Part shown: positions 25,396 through 35,574 of the stretch, piece after piece
Numbering within the stretch: position 1 is the stretch's first letter
Layout of the letters: the number at the start of each line of letters is the position of its first letter
Position numbers and translations under genes: made by a program
DNA from: Reticulitermes speratus
Lineage: Eukaryota > Arthropoda > Insecta > Blattodea > Rhinotermitidae
Assembly (NCBI GenBank): GCA_021186555.1
Contig: JAJKFL010000039.1
Span: 13,186,733 to 13,250,732 of the forward strand
DNA length: 64,000 nt
Reading direction: 5' to 3'
The notes under the pieces: generated by a model
Told to the model about the DNA's origin: nothing
What the model saw: only the letters and a program-made list of their open reading frames with translations
Databases searched by the model: none

Positions 25396-25799
25396 GTTCG
25401 TACAAAATTGCGGAGAGTACATAAACACACTACGCTACATATTTCAAATAAAACAAACACTAGGATTCCTGAGTTTTTCCACCGAGCATAATATAACTGT
25501 TAAATTTTAAAAACACATTTACACATAAAATCCTTTAAATTTAAACGTGAGCCTGTGGACGTTCCTCTCCATTACTTTGTGCGGCGTCATATCTACCCAA
25601 CCGCAACTGCATATCGTTACAGTATCCTAGCACATTACTACAAACTGCATCAATAAGATCTATAAAGACGACGACACACTACATCACTGAGAACACACGT
25701 CAAAAGGACTGATCTGAATCCAGAACCAGCGTACCGACAATTCAGTGATCAAACAATTGCTTCAATGTGATAACAAAATAGGACGTGACACAACAGGAG

Positions 25800-25911
25800 T
25801 CTTGTCGCTTGACAGCTCTTGTGAAGACGGTAATCAACCTTCGGGTTCCATAAAATGCAGAGAATTATATCAGCCCTTCAAACGGGACACTGCTCCACGG
25901 AGTTCGTCAGC
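25800..25911 (+). mobile_element. LINE 3' terminal fragment
   Basis: AATCAACCTTCGGGTTCCAT, AAAATGCAGAGAATTATA and CACTGCTCCACGGAGTTCGT match the 3' end seen best at 56700-56800. Confidence 0.75.
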
Positions 25912-26018
25912 CGGTTGTAAGAACCACACGACTATGCAACATTTGTAACCACTTTTCTTCGCGCAGAAGAACCAGACCTGGGTATGTTGCGGAATCGTGC
26001 AAACGCATAACCTATATT

Positions 26019-26303
26019 TTGTTTTGTGGTGAAGGGCCCCGCAGCAGACGCTACGGACGCACCGCAGCCTTGAAGCTTACTGTGCAACCCTTGTGATGAA
26101 GATGATTAGTTTTTTTTTCGTTTTTCCGTGTAATGGAGCACCGGTGGGATGAAATTGACAGGGGAAAACCGAAGGACTCGGGGTAAAAACCTGTCCCAGT
26201 GCCACTTTGTCCACCACAAATCCCGCATGGACTGACCCGAGATAGAACATGGGCCTTCGCGGTGAGAGGCCGGCGACTAACCGCCTGAGCCATGGCACGA
26301 CCC
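26019..26303 (-). mobile_element. SINE3 copy, full length
   Basis: Minus orientation. The head GTGCCATGGCTCAGGCGGTTA (box A) and a box-B-like GTTCTATCTC are followed by the complete body and the GGGCCCCGCAGC end. Probable 7-bp flanking duplication taaccta at 26008-26014 and 26304-26310. Confidence 0.9.
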
Positions 26304-27161
26304 TAACCTACGTTCTTAAATTATTTTAGACGAACTGCTCATTTCAAGAAAGAAACAAAATAAAATAATTCTTCGTGTTTCCGATCTGAAGTCAAACGTA
26401 AAAGTGTTCCCAACGGAAAACTGCAGAACAAAAAATTGTGTCTGTGATCGTGTAAGATTTCGTACGGGCTGGCCAAATGAACGAACACTTTGCTGCAATA
26501 TACCCCAGGTCCAAACCCCGCCTTTAAACCCCCCCACCATCAGCAACTAAAATCCTATTTTCCGATTAAATTTATTCGAGATGCAAGCAGTGCTCATTTT
26601 AGCAGAAACGCGGCAAGTTCCCTTAAATAGTCTGTCTTAGCACGCATCATTTAGCACCAACATTTCACTGATTTCCCAATAAGCTACAGGTCACAAATAT
26701 CAGATTAGCGACACACTCGATGTGGTGTACAAATTGGGGGAACTTCAGGCTGACAAAAGCCAAGTCAAGCTCGGTGGAAAATTTTCCTGTCCCTTCTTCA
26801 AGTTGTGTGTGGATACATGTGAACAGAACGCAGCTGATGGTTAAACCACGTGCATAGCACTTCAGTCTGGAGCGACCTGAACGAGATGACGTACTGTGCA
26901 GTTACAGTGAGTTCAGACTTGGAAGATATTTAAGGAATGCCGGTAGCATGCGGTGGGTATTCGTCTGGAGAGGGTACATGACACAGCTACTACCATCTGT
27001 GCAAGACATTTATCACACACATCACAGTGACTGCCAGCTCCAAATATCCTAGCGACCAACGTATTTGAAACTGGTATTTCTCACTGACATCTAGGTGCAC
27101 AAAACGGGTACCAGTCTCATACCGTGCGCCTTTCTTCTGCTTGTTCCTTTCCCCACTTCAA

Positions 27162-27176
27162 CCCCCCCCCCCCCCC
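27162..27176. repeat. Poly-C run, 15 nt
   Basis: Uninterrupted C homopolymer. Confidence 0.95.
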
Positions 27177-27572
27177 AAGTTTCAATTTACCAGAAATATA
27201 CTGCAGCTACAGCACACACATGATTTTAACAGAAGCTTTCGGCCATGTAAATAAAGCAGATGTGGGTTTTTTGTTTGCGAGTATTCAATGCACAGTCTGT
27301 ACAGTGGGTCTAAACAGCAGCTCTACGCATTATTACTTACAGATTAGGCAAATAACTAAAATACCCGCCATCTTGAACCACGTGTTTTAATTCTGAAACA
27401 AAATTCACAGCACCTTCACCGCTCTGCTGTCTCCAGCGAGACATGCCGCACTACCAGAACCTCATACACGCATCTACCCAAGTTACTCATTTCACACCCA
27501 GCAGTTCAGAACATTTTTCGACATACAGTCAAACCACGATATAGCGCCACCCTCAATACACCGCCACAAATT

Positions 27573-28920
27573 CATCATCATCATCAGCACTACAGCCCTT
27601 GGTGGGCTTTCGCTTCCTTCACAAGTCTCCTCCAGCCTGCTCTGTCCTCTACTCTTCCTCTCCAGCCTCTGACCACCATCACCACAAGGTCCATCACCAC
27701 ACTGTCCATCCATCTTGTACGCGGTCGTCCCTTCCTTCTTCTGGAGAATAATCTCCCCTTCAACATTCTTTTAGGCATCCGTTCGTCCGACATTCTCTCC
27801 ACATGCCCTACCCATCTTATCCTCTGTGCTTTCACGAAACTTAAAATGTCATGTCCCTTTATCAGTTCACTTAATTCACCTCTATCCCACACAGGTCCGA
27901 AGATTTTTCTCAGTGTTCTTCTTTCAAAGGATCAAAGGGCATTCTCGTCTGCCACTGTCAGCGACCATGTTTCTGCTCCATACGTCACGACAGGGCGTAC
28001 CAGTGTTCTACAAATCTTACGCGTCGTACTTCTGCTAATGAGTTGGTTTTTAAATAGATGTAGGTTAGCACAGCATGCCCAGTTCCCCGCTTGTATCCTC
28101 TGTCTTATATCATTTATATTATTTATTAGAGCTCCCAAATAAGTAAAACTAGGGACGACCTCAAAGTTTTTCTCTCCCATAAACAAATTGTGTGGCCTCC
28201 TTCTTACCTCTGATGTTGATACCATCATATACTTAGTCTTTTTTTTTTTAATTTACACTAAGTCCAATGATCCGAATCTCCCCCTTTCCAACTCCAAATA
28301 CATCTGTTTCAGTGTGTTCACATCCCTAGTAACAATCACTGGGTCGCCTGCATAAGCACAGATCTGGCTAGATTGTAGGTTTTTTTTTTTTTTTGGTGGG
28401 AGAAGGGCCCCGCAGCAGAAACTACGGACACACCGCAGCCTTAAGGCTTATTGTGCAACCCTGTGAAGAAGATGAAGAGAAAGACGATCGTTTTTAATTT
28501 TTTCCAGTAATGGAGCACCGGTGGAATGAAATCGACAGGGGAAAACCGAAGTACTCGGGGAAAAACCTGTCCCAGTGCCACTTTGTCCACCACAAATCCC
28601 ACATGGACTGACCCGAGATCGAACCCGGGCCTCCGCGGTGGGTAGGAAAAGTGTTCCTTTCTGATCTGTTTTATTTATAGCGCTGTGAAGGGCAATGTTA
28701 AATAGTGCAGCAGACAGTCCGTCTCCTTGTTTCACTACAGCGTTCAAATGAAATGGCTCAATAAGTGTATTCCCAGCTTTAACCTTAGCACTAATGCTAT
28801 ACATAGTCATCCGTGCAAGGTTTATAATCTTAACGAGAATTCCCATTCTCAACATAACTTCATATAATTCGCCTCTCCTAATGCTATCAAAGGCTTGTTC
28901 AAAATCAGTAAACACATATG
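27573..28920 (-). mobile_element. 5'-truncated LINE (reverse transcriptase part), inserted in a MITE
   Basis: The coding strand runs from 28920 down to about 27590. Visible parts are [11 protein letters not shown] (RT motif A), [15 protein letters not shown] (motif B), AYAGDP (altered YADD box, about 28341-28357), YLGALI, LVRPVVTYGAETWSL, then IRWVGHVERM and KGRPRTRWMD. The 3' end has a (TGA)n tail at 27573-27586. A perfect 13-bp target duplication accgccacaaatt stands at 27560-27572 and 28921-28933. It is dead: frameshifts, a catalytic-site change and a SINE3 inside. Probably RTE-like from the short-repeat tail, but the clade is not certain. Confidence 0.92.
28380..28641 (-). mobile_element. 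SINE3 copy inserted in the LINE
   Basis: Minus-oriented and truncated after the box B region (GGTTCGATCTCGG on the minus strand), with a T15-rich run at its 3' end. The LINE frame continues in register across the insertion if the SINE and one gtagg copy (28375-28379 or 28642-28646) are skipped, so it is a clean secondary insertion. Confidence 0.9.
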
Positions 28921-29475
28921 ACCGCCACAAATTGCGGTGTACAAATAGTGACGCTATATCTGGATTTGACTGTAGTTTTTATTTAACCAAGTACACTGAA
29001 TATATTGTGTTCATTGGGGCGTGTACGTGTCTACTGCTGATTAGTCGTGTCAACTAAACACTTATACAGCGAGCTGCAGATATAAGGTTAGGTAAAGACA
29101 CGTTCGGACGTTCTGTTCACTCGTCACACAGCTGGCCTACATCAAACTGCCGTCGGTTATGCTGTGACAGGTGCTGCAAGCACAGCATCAGATGAAATGC
29201 CCGACTTACAGCAATGTCCGGCTTAATAAAGTTTTGGTACAAATGTCAGACGCCTTCGTGGAATCGTCTTCTAAAGGTCACTCATGGAGCTAACCTATCA
29301 TATTCTTACACAATACCGAGTATGCCACTTGTATAACCACTCGACCACTATCACAAATCTTTACAGATACTTAACATGGCTACGGTGCCACAGGGCATGA
29401 CCTTCATGCCAATTCTAAAGAAACTTATTGGATCATTACGCGCTGTGACAGATAGCGCGGTTTAACTTCCTCTGC

Positions 29476-29740
29476 GCCGATCCCAGTGGCCGTGCGGTCT
29501 AAGGCGTGGGTCTGCGGCCGCTCGCTTACTAGGATCGTGGGTTCGAATCCCACCGGGGGCATGGATGTCTGTCTCTTGTGAGTGTTGTGTGTTGTCAGGT
29601 AGAGGTCTCTGCGAGGAGCTGGTCCCTCGTCCAGAGAGGAGTCCTACCGACTGTGGTGTGTCTCAAATGTGTGTGACCATGAAACCTCGAAGAAACGAGG
29701 AGGCCCAGGCCTATATAGGGCTGTCGAGCCATAAAAAAAA
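29476..29740 (+). mobile_element. SINE2 copy, full length
   Basis: Head GGCCGTGCGGTCTAAGGCG (box A) and GGGTTCGAATCCCACC (box B), ending in ATAAAAAAAA. Flanked by a 9-bp duplication ttcctctgc at 29467-29475 and 29741-29749. Nearly identical to the copy at 6621. Confidence 0.95.
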
Positions 29741-30500
29741 TTCCTCTGCATCATTCGAACAAGCCAGTTCCATAAAACCCTATCTTAACGTAAAGTGTGC
29801 TCTCGCTGGCCGGTTGCATATTTCGTATTGTCGCGTTTACTACTCATATAATTTCATTTCATTTTCCTTCCTCCTTGTCTTTTGTTCCTCAAATCCACGA
29901 CGCATCAGTTATACCAACCACCCTCAGGCCTGACAAATAAGTGGTACAGAAGTCAGGCATAATGTGTCGAGACATTTGCTGGACCGTGTCCCCATCCTAC
30001 AAATGTTCTTTCAGCTACAGCTCGGGAATGACGGAACGGGTGCGTGCTTGAAGCAGCAACCTTAGCTTTTCTGTAAGGCAGGCCTGAAGGAAGTGTACGT
30101 AAATAATCGACGTGAGGACTGCGTGTTCATAATCTGTCCGGCATTTACAAAAGGCAACTGCTCTTAATGACAATAGCGTTGCTACGTAGTCAGACAATGC
30201 AGACAGTCCAGGCACAGCACGGACATCGTCATCAGTCCGTAAGCTCAGGTTCTGAAGCCTGCCTCTCTAGTCTTATCGTCAGTCTCGGGCGGTGGACTTG
30301 CTGCTTCGTGAATTAATGGCCACACACAACTTACCTGTACAAATAACTGGGCACGTTATCCTTCTACACAAGCTGCAGCTCTCGGAACTCCTGTTCACTA
30401 TCTAACTTATATTTCATTTCGATACTTTTACTTTCAATAGTAAATTCCTTCACAACGAATTTACGCAATATGCTGTGGTGAAATTAGCAAACGGGGCAAT

Positions 30501-30530
30501 ATTATTATTATTATTATTACTATTAATACC
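30501..30530. repeat. (ATT)n microsatellite
   Basis: About nine imperfect ATT units. Confidence 0.9.
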
Positions 30531-30562
30531 GTCGTTGTTAAAGCGTCCAAATGAGTAAATTA

Positions 30563-30828
30563 TGTAAAGTAAAGTTCACCCTAGAACAAGCCACAAAGGC
30601 CCAGAGGGGGAGTAGAGGTATAGCTCTACTCTTTCTTTAACCCTGGCACTAGATGAGGGTGGGTGGTCAACTCCGCCCCCCCCCCCGGCCGCTTTACCCC
30701 GGGGAAAGAGACCCGGTACCCATTGTATAGGAGGCTGGGTGGGCCCCAGGGCCGGTCTGGACGGCTGCGAAAAATCTCGCCCCTACCGGGATTCGATCCC
30801 CGGACCGTCCAGCCCGTAGCGAGTCGAT
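30563..30828 (-). mobile_element. SINE1 copy
   Basis: Minus orientation. GTAAAGTTCACCCTAGAACA is at the tail end and a box B equivalent of GGGGATCGAATCCCGG is near 30785-30800. Contains an 11-nt C run at 30676-30686. The tRNA-like 5' end is cut after GACTCGC. Confidence 0.85.
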
Positions 30829-31173
30829 TACTATGTTAAAATTACTATACGGTCCAGCAGACTACTGTAAGAACAAGCAAATAAAGGACAACAAGATGGT
30901 TGAGTCATGTGACATGCACAGAACAGAAAAGACACTGATGGAAGATTTTGAGCGGCAAACCTTTAGGGAAAAGGCAACTCGGAAAACCTGGATGTAAGTT
31001 GGAGAAGCATATTAAAACTGACCTTTAACAAACACGACATGAGTGTATGTAATGAATTCATGCTCAGTTCAGGGACCAGTGGCGAACTCTTGTGACCAAT
31101 AGACAACGTTTTCACCAACTAAGTGCACTTGTTATAAAAACACTAAAATATTCTAAAACTATCTGATAAAAAG

Positions 31174-31215
31174 CCCCGACATGTTTCGGCTCACTAACGA
31201 GCCATCCTCAGGGGG
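31174..31215 (-). ncRNA. Hammerhead-ribozyme-like motif, best isolated copy
   Basis: Minus strand: CCCC, CUGAGGA, U, stem II GGCUC/GAGCC, GAAA, ACAUGU, C, GGGG. The core differs from other copies only at N7. The U-C before stem I is the preferred cleavage context. Stem II differs from the 12185 copy by a compensated pair (U-A to C-G). Confidence 0.55.
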
Positions 31216-31404
31216 TCACAACTGACTGTTCTCAAAACACGTACATATGTTAATCCTCTGTAGAGGTATATGGTCAACGTCTTATCTCACCAATCTTACT
31301 TTATCACTTCGCAAGCCGATGTTTTTTTTTAAAAACACTCCCTATAGATTATGCACTATTATTGCATCATTGTTATTATTATTATATTGTTATTATATAT
31401 ATTA

Positions 31405-31472
31405 TTGTGACCAAGTTAATAAACCTCTGGATTCCGCAAAACGCGGGGAATTTCTTGACTATCTCAGCTGCT
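31405..31472 (+). mobile_element. LINE 3' terminal fragment
   Basis: AACCTCTGGATTCCGCAAAA, CGCGGGGAATTTCTTGACTA match the 3' end of the main LINE family (compare 56705-56750). Confidence 0.7.
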
Positions 31473-31642
31473 ATTAGCGTCTCTAGAAAGGTTCTGCTCA
31501 ATGTCCTTCCTTATTGAGTAAGAAAAAGAGAAAAACTTTTATGTCGTAAAAGTTGTGGCAGCCTAAAAGCCTGTAATAGTCTTTCCGAAATTGCGGACAG
31601 GCCGCATAGACACCTTCAAGGGGCTACTGTGTATATACTCAC

Positions 31643-31750
31643 GAGGATGTCTGCCAGGGTAGTGCTGCTGCGGTTGGTGGTGACTACTCCTGGACTGGTG
31701 CAGCGTAGACTGGGCCTGCTGGTGGTGGTGATGGTGGTGGTAGTATGGAG
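31643..31750 (-). CDS. Eip74EF: E74 internal exon C (His/Gln-rich)
   Basis: This 36-codon internal exon is on the minus strand. It begins after acceptor gggtttctag|CTCC and ends at CATCCTC|gtgagt. A G from exon B plus CT gives Ala, so phase 1 matches, and the exon also ends in phase 1. It encodes PYYHHHHHHQQAQSTLHQ followed by SRSSHHQPQQHYPGRHP. His/Gln-rich low complexity between the SPADSG block and the ETS domain is typical of E74, although the residues themselves are not diagnostic. Support comes from strand, order, phase, splice signals and a length divisible by three. The next exon, leading to the ETS domain, must lie more than 31.6 kb downstream, outside the window, unless a short exon was missed. 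Confidence 0.72.
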
Positions 31751-32009
31751 CTAGAAACCCGTGGTGTCCTGGCCCAGGACTGTCCGGAGTTCTCGCCGCG
31801 GGCCCTGTGTGCAGTTTGTCCCATCATTAGCCACACGGTGTGGAGGCAGGGAAGGGGTACTTCGATACACAAATGTAAGAAAAGATGCACAAACTTTCTC
31901 TTATCAATTTTTTATATTACTTTCACCGTGCATTTTCACTCACTATTCAGTTTACCAACAAATGCACAAACATAAACTACTTCATAGTTTTTATTAGTAT
32001 CGATGCATT

Positions 32010-32049
32010 CCCCTACACGTGTTTCGGTCCGTAGACCATCTTCAGGGGG
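32010..32049 (-). ncRNA. Hammerhead-like motif (fold-back 2, left arm)
   Basis: Minus strand: CCCC, CUGAAGA, U, stem II GGUC/GACC with a UACG loop, GAAA, ACACGUGU, A, GGGG. Stem II differs fully from fold-back 1 yet remains paired. Confidence 0.5.
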
Positions 32050-32467
32050 TAACAAGCTACTACACTTCACATCGCATGTTAAAAGGGCCCGAAGAGCACA
32101 CTTGTCTCAGCAGTAAGTTATAAAACATTTGAATTTGTAAAATATGTAAAACTGTAAAACTTATAATTTTATCATATAAGTTAAAGTTAAGGTGTGGAGT
32201 GGTATAAGTTGAATTCAGCTTATACCACTCCACACAACAGCACGCGAAACAACACGTTTATAATCAACAGCAAATACAATACCATGATTCTGTGCATCAA
32301 GTGACAAACGCTGCTATTTTAAATTTTGACTTTAACTTATATGATAAAATTATAAGTTTTACAGTTTTACATATTTTACAAATTCAAATGTTTTATAACT
32401 TACTGCTGAGACAAGTGTGCTCTTCGGGCCCCTTTTAACATGCGATGTGAAGTGTAGTAGCTTGTTA

Positions 32468-32508
32468 CCCCCCTGAAGATGGTCTACGGACCAAAACACG
32501 TGTAGGGG
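32468..32508 (+). ncRNA. Hammerhead-like motif (fold-back 2, right arm, mutated core)
   Basis: Same as the left-arm motif, but the GAAA block reads AAAA, which would remove the essential G12. Confidence 0.45.
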
Positions 32509-32992
32509 AATACATCGATACTAATAAAAACTATAAAGTAGTTTGTGTTTGTGCATTTGTTGGCTACTGAATAATTTCTCTTATCAGTTTACAGCTCATG
32601 ACCTCCATTACTTAACATGAGACAATTGTGCTTGTCTCTGCGACTCTCCCTCACATACGCACTACGACGACCCCACACTCAGGCCACGTGGACCCTAATT
32701 TTCACCATCCGGTCACCACAAAAGCCGTCCGTCGGATTAAAACTGGCGGAATCAGAATAAAGAGCCTCTTTCACAAGGAACGATTGAAAATTAAACGTAA
32801 AAGACGGATGATGCTTTTAGAAACTAATTTAAGACGTAAATGTAAGCCTACATTTTAAGTCTAGTCTATAGTATGGAATCCCATATCGATATCGGAGATA
32901 TATATACCTGTCGATGTCAAGTATTTATCGGTTTAGAGCTCTTTTAAACCGCGTCACTAAATGGACTTTTATTTAAAACAGTGTAGGCTGCT

Positions 32993-33286
32993 TTTGGTAA
33001 AGGTCACCCCATAACATGCCACAGGAAGCACAGACAGGGAGGAGAGGTGTAGCTCTACCCATTCTTAACCTCGGCGCTAGAGGGGGGGGGGGGGGGGGGG
33101 GGTGGTCAACGCTACATCCCGGCCGCTTTACCCCCGGGAAAGAGCGCCGGTACCCGTTGTAGAGAAGGCTGGGTGGACCCCAGGGCCAGTACGGTCGGGT
33201 ATGCACACACCGGGTTTCTAACCCCGGATCGTCCAGCCCGTAGTGAGTCACTATACCGACTACGCTATCCCGGGCCCGGGCGCTGC
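32993..33286 (-). mobile_element. SINE1 copy, with tRNA-like head
   Basis: Minus orientation. The head on the minus strand reads GCGTAGTCGGTATAGTGACT (box A region), then GGGGTTAGAAACCCGG (box B). It contains the longest homopolymer in the window, G21 at 33082-33102. The tail GGTAAAGG is near 32996. Confidence 0.85.
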
Positions 33287-33813
33287 TTCTGTATTATAAA
33301 TGTCCGTACAGTTACAATACTACTTGTAATTTTAATTAAATGCTTGATCACCTAAGTTCTGCAGACGTTCCGTAGAACACTGAACTATGGCCAGGGTTCT
33401 ACTGTTTGAGTAATTTATGCCACTAAGAAATGACGCGATATATTGATACGCTGAATCCATCTCAACAGCGAATAATTCCCGTGATATGTCCCGTAGGTTA
33501 TACCAGTATCAACCGTCATCGCGGTTATCTATCTTTGTTGGCTAGACTGACAGCCATTTTTACTAGGGTTAAATAACATGTTCATTCTTCCGAAACAATA
33601 CCGTTAATTCAAAATTTGCACAACACCTTGAAAACGGGCATCCAATGGGACCTATGGAAGATACGTAAATTTGACACGTAGCTAATACGGGACGTCATCT
33701 TGACGCTTTAGAAAAATTTCATATATACAGGGAGACCAAAAGGGATAATCAGATAAACGACAAACACACAGTTGGCTCTAATGTAATATCTGACGTTATT
33801 ACACAGTGTACTA

Positions 33814-33827
33814 CCCCCCCCCCCCCC
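33814..33827. repeat. Poly-C run, 14 nt
   Basis: Uninterrupted C homopolymer. Confidence 0.95.
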
Positions 33828-34138
33828 ACCTCTCCCGAACCAACCACACACTCACTATACGGCACCCCACAGTACTTCCTTAACACTGAAGTGACAGTCA
33901 CAGGTAGCCTCTTCATTCTACAAAGACATACTCGATTTGTTTACATATGATACGAAGATATATTCGACCTACTATTTTAAGTACAAACTTCGTCCTAACT
34001 TTATCGGATGATAATAATTATCTTTATATTACACATAAACTGTGCATAATAATCTCCACGTTATATATCTACTTACAGTTTTAAATCCACTAATTGACTG
34101 GAAGAGATACAAAGAACGAAAAGCCACGGAGTAAAAAC

Positions 34139-34537
34139 GTGCAGTATACCGTACCTCTTGAGCGTCAGTCAAAATTAGGTACAGTATACCGTACCTCTTG
34201 AGCGTCAATCAAAATTAGGTACAGTATACCGTACCTCTTGAGCGTCAGTCAAAATTAGGTACAGTATACCGTACCTCTTGAGCGTCAGTCAAAATTAGGT
34301 ACAGTATACCGTACCTCTTGAGCGTCAGTCAAAATTAGGTACAGTATACCGTACCTCTTGAGCGTCAGTCAAAATTAGGTACAGTATACCGTACCTCTTG
34401 AGCGTCAGTCAAAATTAGGTACAGTATACCGTACCTCTTGAGCGTCAGTCAAAATTAGGTACAGAATATCGTACCTCTTGAGCGTCAGTCAAAATTAGGT
34501 ACAGTATACCGTACCTCTTGAGCGTCAGTCAAAATTA
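34139..34537. repeat. 40-bp minisatellite, 10 units
   Basis: Ten units in exact 40-bp register, nearly identical (one A for G at the second unit's CAATC; one unit reads acagaatatcgtacc). Each unit contains an imperfect dyad GGTACAGTATACCGTACC around GTATAC. Confidence 0.98.
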
Positions 34538-34885
34538 AGAAACAAAATTAAAGCAAGCAAAACTGTTGCTGTTATACAGATGTCTACGTATTCAGTTATA
34601 ACTTAGAAAGGTGAACTTGTCAAGATTTTTGTTCACAGACTGTACCCTACGAGGATTATTTTAATATTGACGTACTCCCCTTTCACGCCCGAAGTATTGG
34701 AATACAATTTTAATATTTAATGTAATATACATTTATTATATTTTAATAGTTTAATATACAACCTTGACTTTCATCTAGTTCCGGCTTATACAACTCCAAT
34801 TTTTGTAAAGCTGAGATCTTAGGTACCTGAAAAAGTATAATTTTAATGGGTTGTATTTAATTATCTTTCTTCGTGTATTTTTAAT

Positions 34886-34927
34886 TGCCTGACGATGCTT
34901 TTCACTAAAGCCGAAACATGCAGCAAC
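34886..34927 (+). ncRNA. Hammerhead-like motif with swapped stem I
   Basis: UUGC, CUGACGA, U, stem II GCUUU/AAAGC, C, GAAA, ACAUGC, A, GCAA. Stem I is UUGC/GCAA instead of CCCC/GGGG, a compensated replacement. The core changes only at N7. Stem III has a U to C change at 16.1. Confidence 0.45.
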
Positions 34928-35004
34928 CAAAAAACTGATATAAATTCAGTTCTGTTGGCAGTTTGTACTTCCCCTTATAAGGGTACTAACTCGATTAGCA
35001 GCAG

Positions 35005-35140
35005 TATACTAAAAGGTAAAAGTAAAGGCAAGGTTGTCCCTCTTATTAATGAACTATGAAGTATTAAGCAAAGAAAGCATATGGGAGAGTGAAAGTACAG
35101 CTCCACACACTCAACCTCGACACCAGATGGGGATGGCTAA
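35005..35140 (-). mobile_element. SINE1 remnant
   Basis: AGGTAAAAGTAAAGG, then GGGAGAGTGAAAGTACAGCT and CTCGACACCAGATGGGGATG align with the tail and body of the SINE1 copies. Strongly diverged. Confidence 0.6.
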
Positions 35141-35466
35141 TCTCTTCACGTCTCGGTCGATGTGTATGCGAGGTACCTACTGCACAGGTCCCGTAGTCCA
35201 TCTGGACACTGCAATGGCAGAGGTTCGTTCACTTTGCGGACTGAGATACAGTACTGTGCGTGTTTGCCAACTGAAGCACCGTCTCCGCCACAGGCGCTGA
35301 TTGCGAAACTCTACAGTATATCACAATACGTCCCTGTCAGTCTACAGCTACTGACTCATGTGCAGACTGCTCTTAGTTTTGCAGTTCAAACTGGACAATT
35401 TACGTTTCAATTGTTCGATATGCCACTGTACGCCTGCTGTCAAATCAGAAAATGCGGAACGCTTAC

Positions 35467-35574
35467 CTGGCGTGAGCTGGAGGCGTGCCTTCAACTCGTC
35501 ATTCGACGTGTGGCCACTGCTGCTGCTGTCCACGTCAGAGACACCGGAATCCGCAGGACTGGGGGGTAGAGAGC
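35467..35574 (-). CDS. Eip74EF: E74 internal exon B (SPADSGVSDVDSSSSG exon)
   Basis: This 36-codon internal exon belongs to the same minus-strand E74 gene. The acceptor is ttctcttgttccag|GC and the donor is ACGCCAG|gtaagc, with phase 1 at both ends. A G carried from exon A completes GGC (Gly). It encodes SLPPSPADSGVSDVDSSSSG followed by HTSNDELKARLQLTP. From memory, SPADSGVSDVDSSSSG plus DELKARL is a conserved block of insect E74 proteins lying before the ETS domain, so this is the strongest identification in the window. The DSG-rich acidic and serine run resembles a phosphorylation-dependent degron, which is inference only. Its acceptor is the last unit of a ten-copy 30-bp array whose other units are acceptor-like, so longer exon variants are possible. 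The exon is separated from exon A by 10,812 bp and from exon C by 3,716 bp. Confidence 0.9.

Larger units (their letters stand above)
27526..28972. mobile_element. 86-bp pogo/mariner-like MITE, split by a LINE insertion
   Basis: Outer inverted ends CAGTCAAACCACGATATAGC and GCTATATCTGGATTTGACTG are flanked by TA dinucleotides (27524-27525, 28973-28974), the Tc1/mariner/pogo target signature. Without the LINE and one target copy, the two outer pieces make an 86-bp near-palindrome centred on CACCGCCACAAATTGCGGTG. Confidence 0.85.
1..31642 (-). other. E74 intron following exon C (partial, at least 31.6 kb)
   Basis: Repeat-rich intron sequence, starting with gtgagt at 31642 and running off the window. 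I saw no ETS-domain exon on the minus strand. Apart from the repeats listed separately, I see no supported gene, RNA gene or exon in 276-1245, 1331-2225, 2401-3826, 4091-4856, 5216-6606, 6893-7295, 10649-11680, 13164-14138, 14800-15669, 16663-18285, 18811-22165, 22201-23724, 24664-25361, 25912-26007, 26311-27523, 28975-29466, 29750-30500 and 30829-31173. These stretches hold only short random open frames. Confidence 0.65.
31895..32590. mobile_element. Fold-back element 2 with hammerhead-like motif in each arm
   Basis: Inverted arms of about 235-245 bp (about 31942-32188 and 32318-32576) enclose a 17-bp internal hairpin (32192-32208/32219-32235) and about 80 bp of unique sequence. Direct repeats tttctcttatcaattt and tttctcttatcagttt lie at 31895-31910 and 32575-32590. 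Next to the left repeat is a tail whose complement reads TGCACGGTGAAAGTAATATA, homologous to the tail of fold-back 1. Confidence 0.85.
31751..35466 (-). other. E74 intron between exons B and C (3,716 bp)
   Basis: GT (35466-35465) to AG (31752-31751) on the minus strand. It holds a fold-back element (31895-32590), a SINE1 (32993-33286), a 40-bp minisatellite (34139-34537), a hammerhead-like motif (34886-34927) and a SINE1 remnant (35005-35140). I see nothing supportable in 32591-32992, 33287-34138, 34538-34885 and 35141-35466 beyond a 14-nt C run at 33814-33827. Confidence 0.75.

Noticed and set aside
29476-29560. Possible functional tRNA gene (Leu/Ser type)
   Set aside because: Box A and box B are good, but the acceptor stem does not close, and the sequence continues into a SINE body with poly-A and a target duplication.
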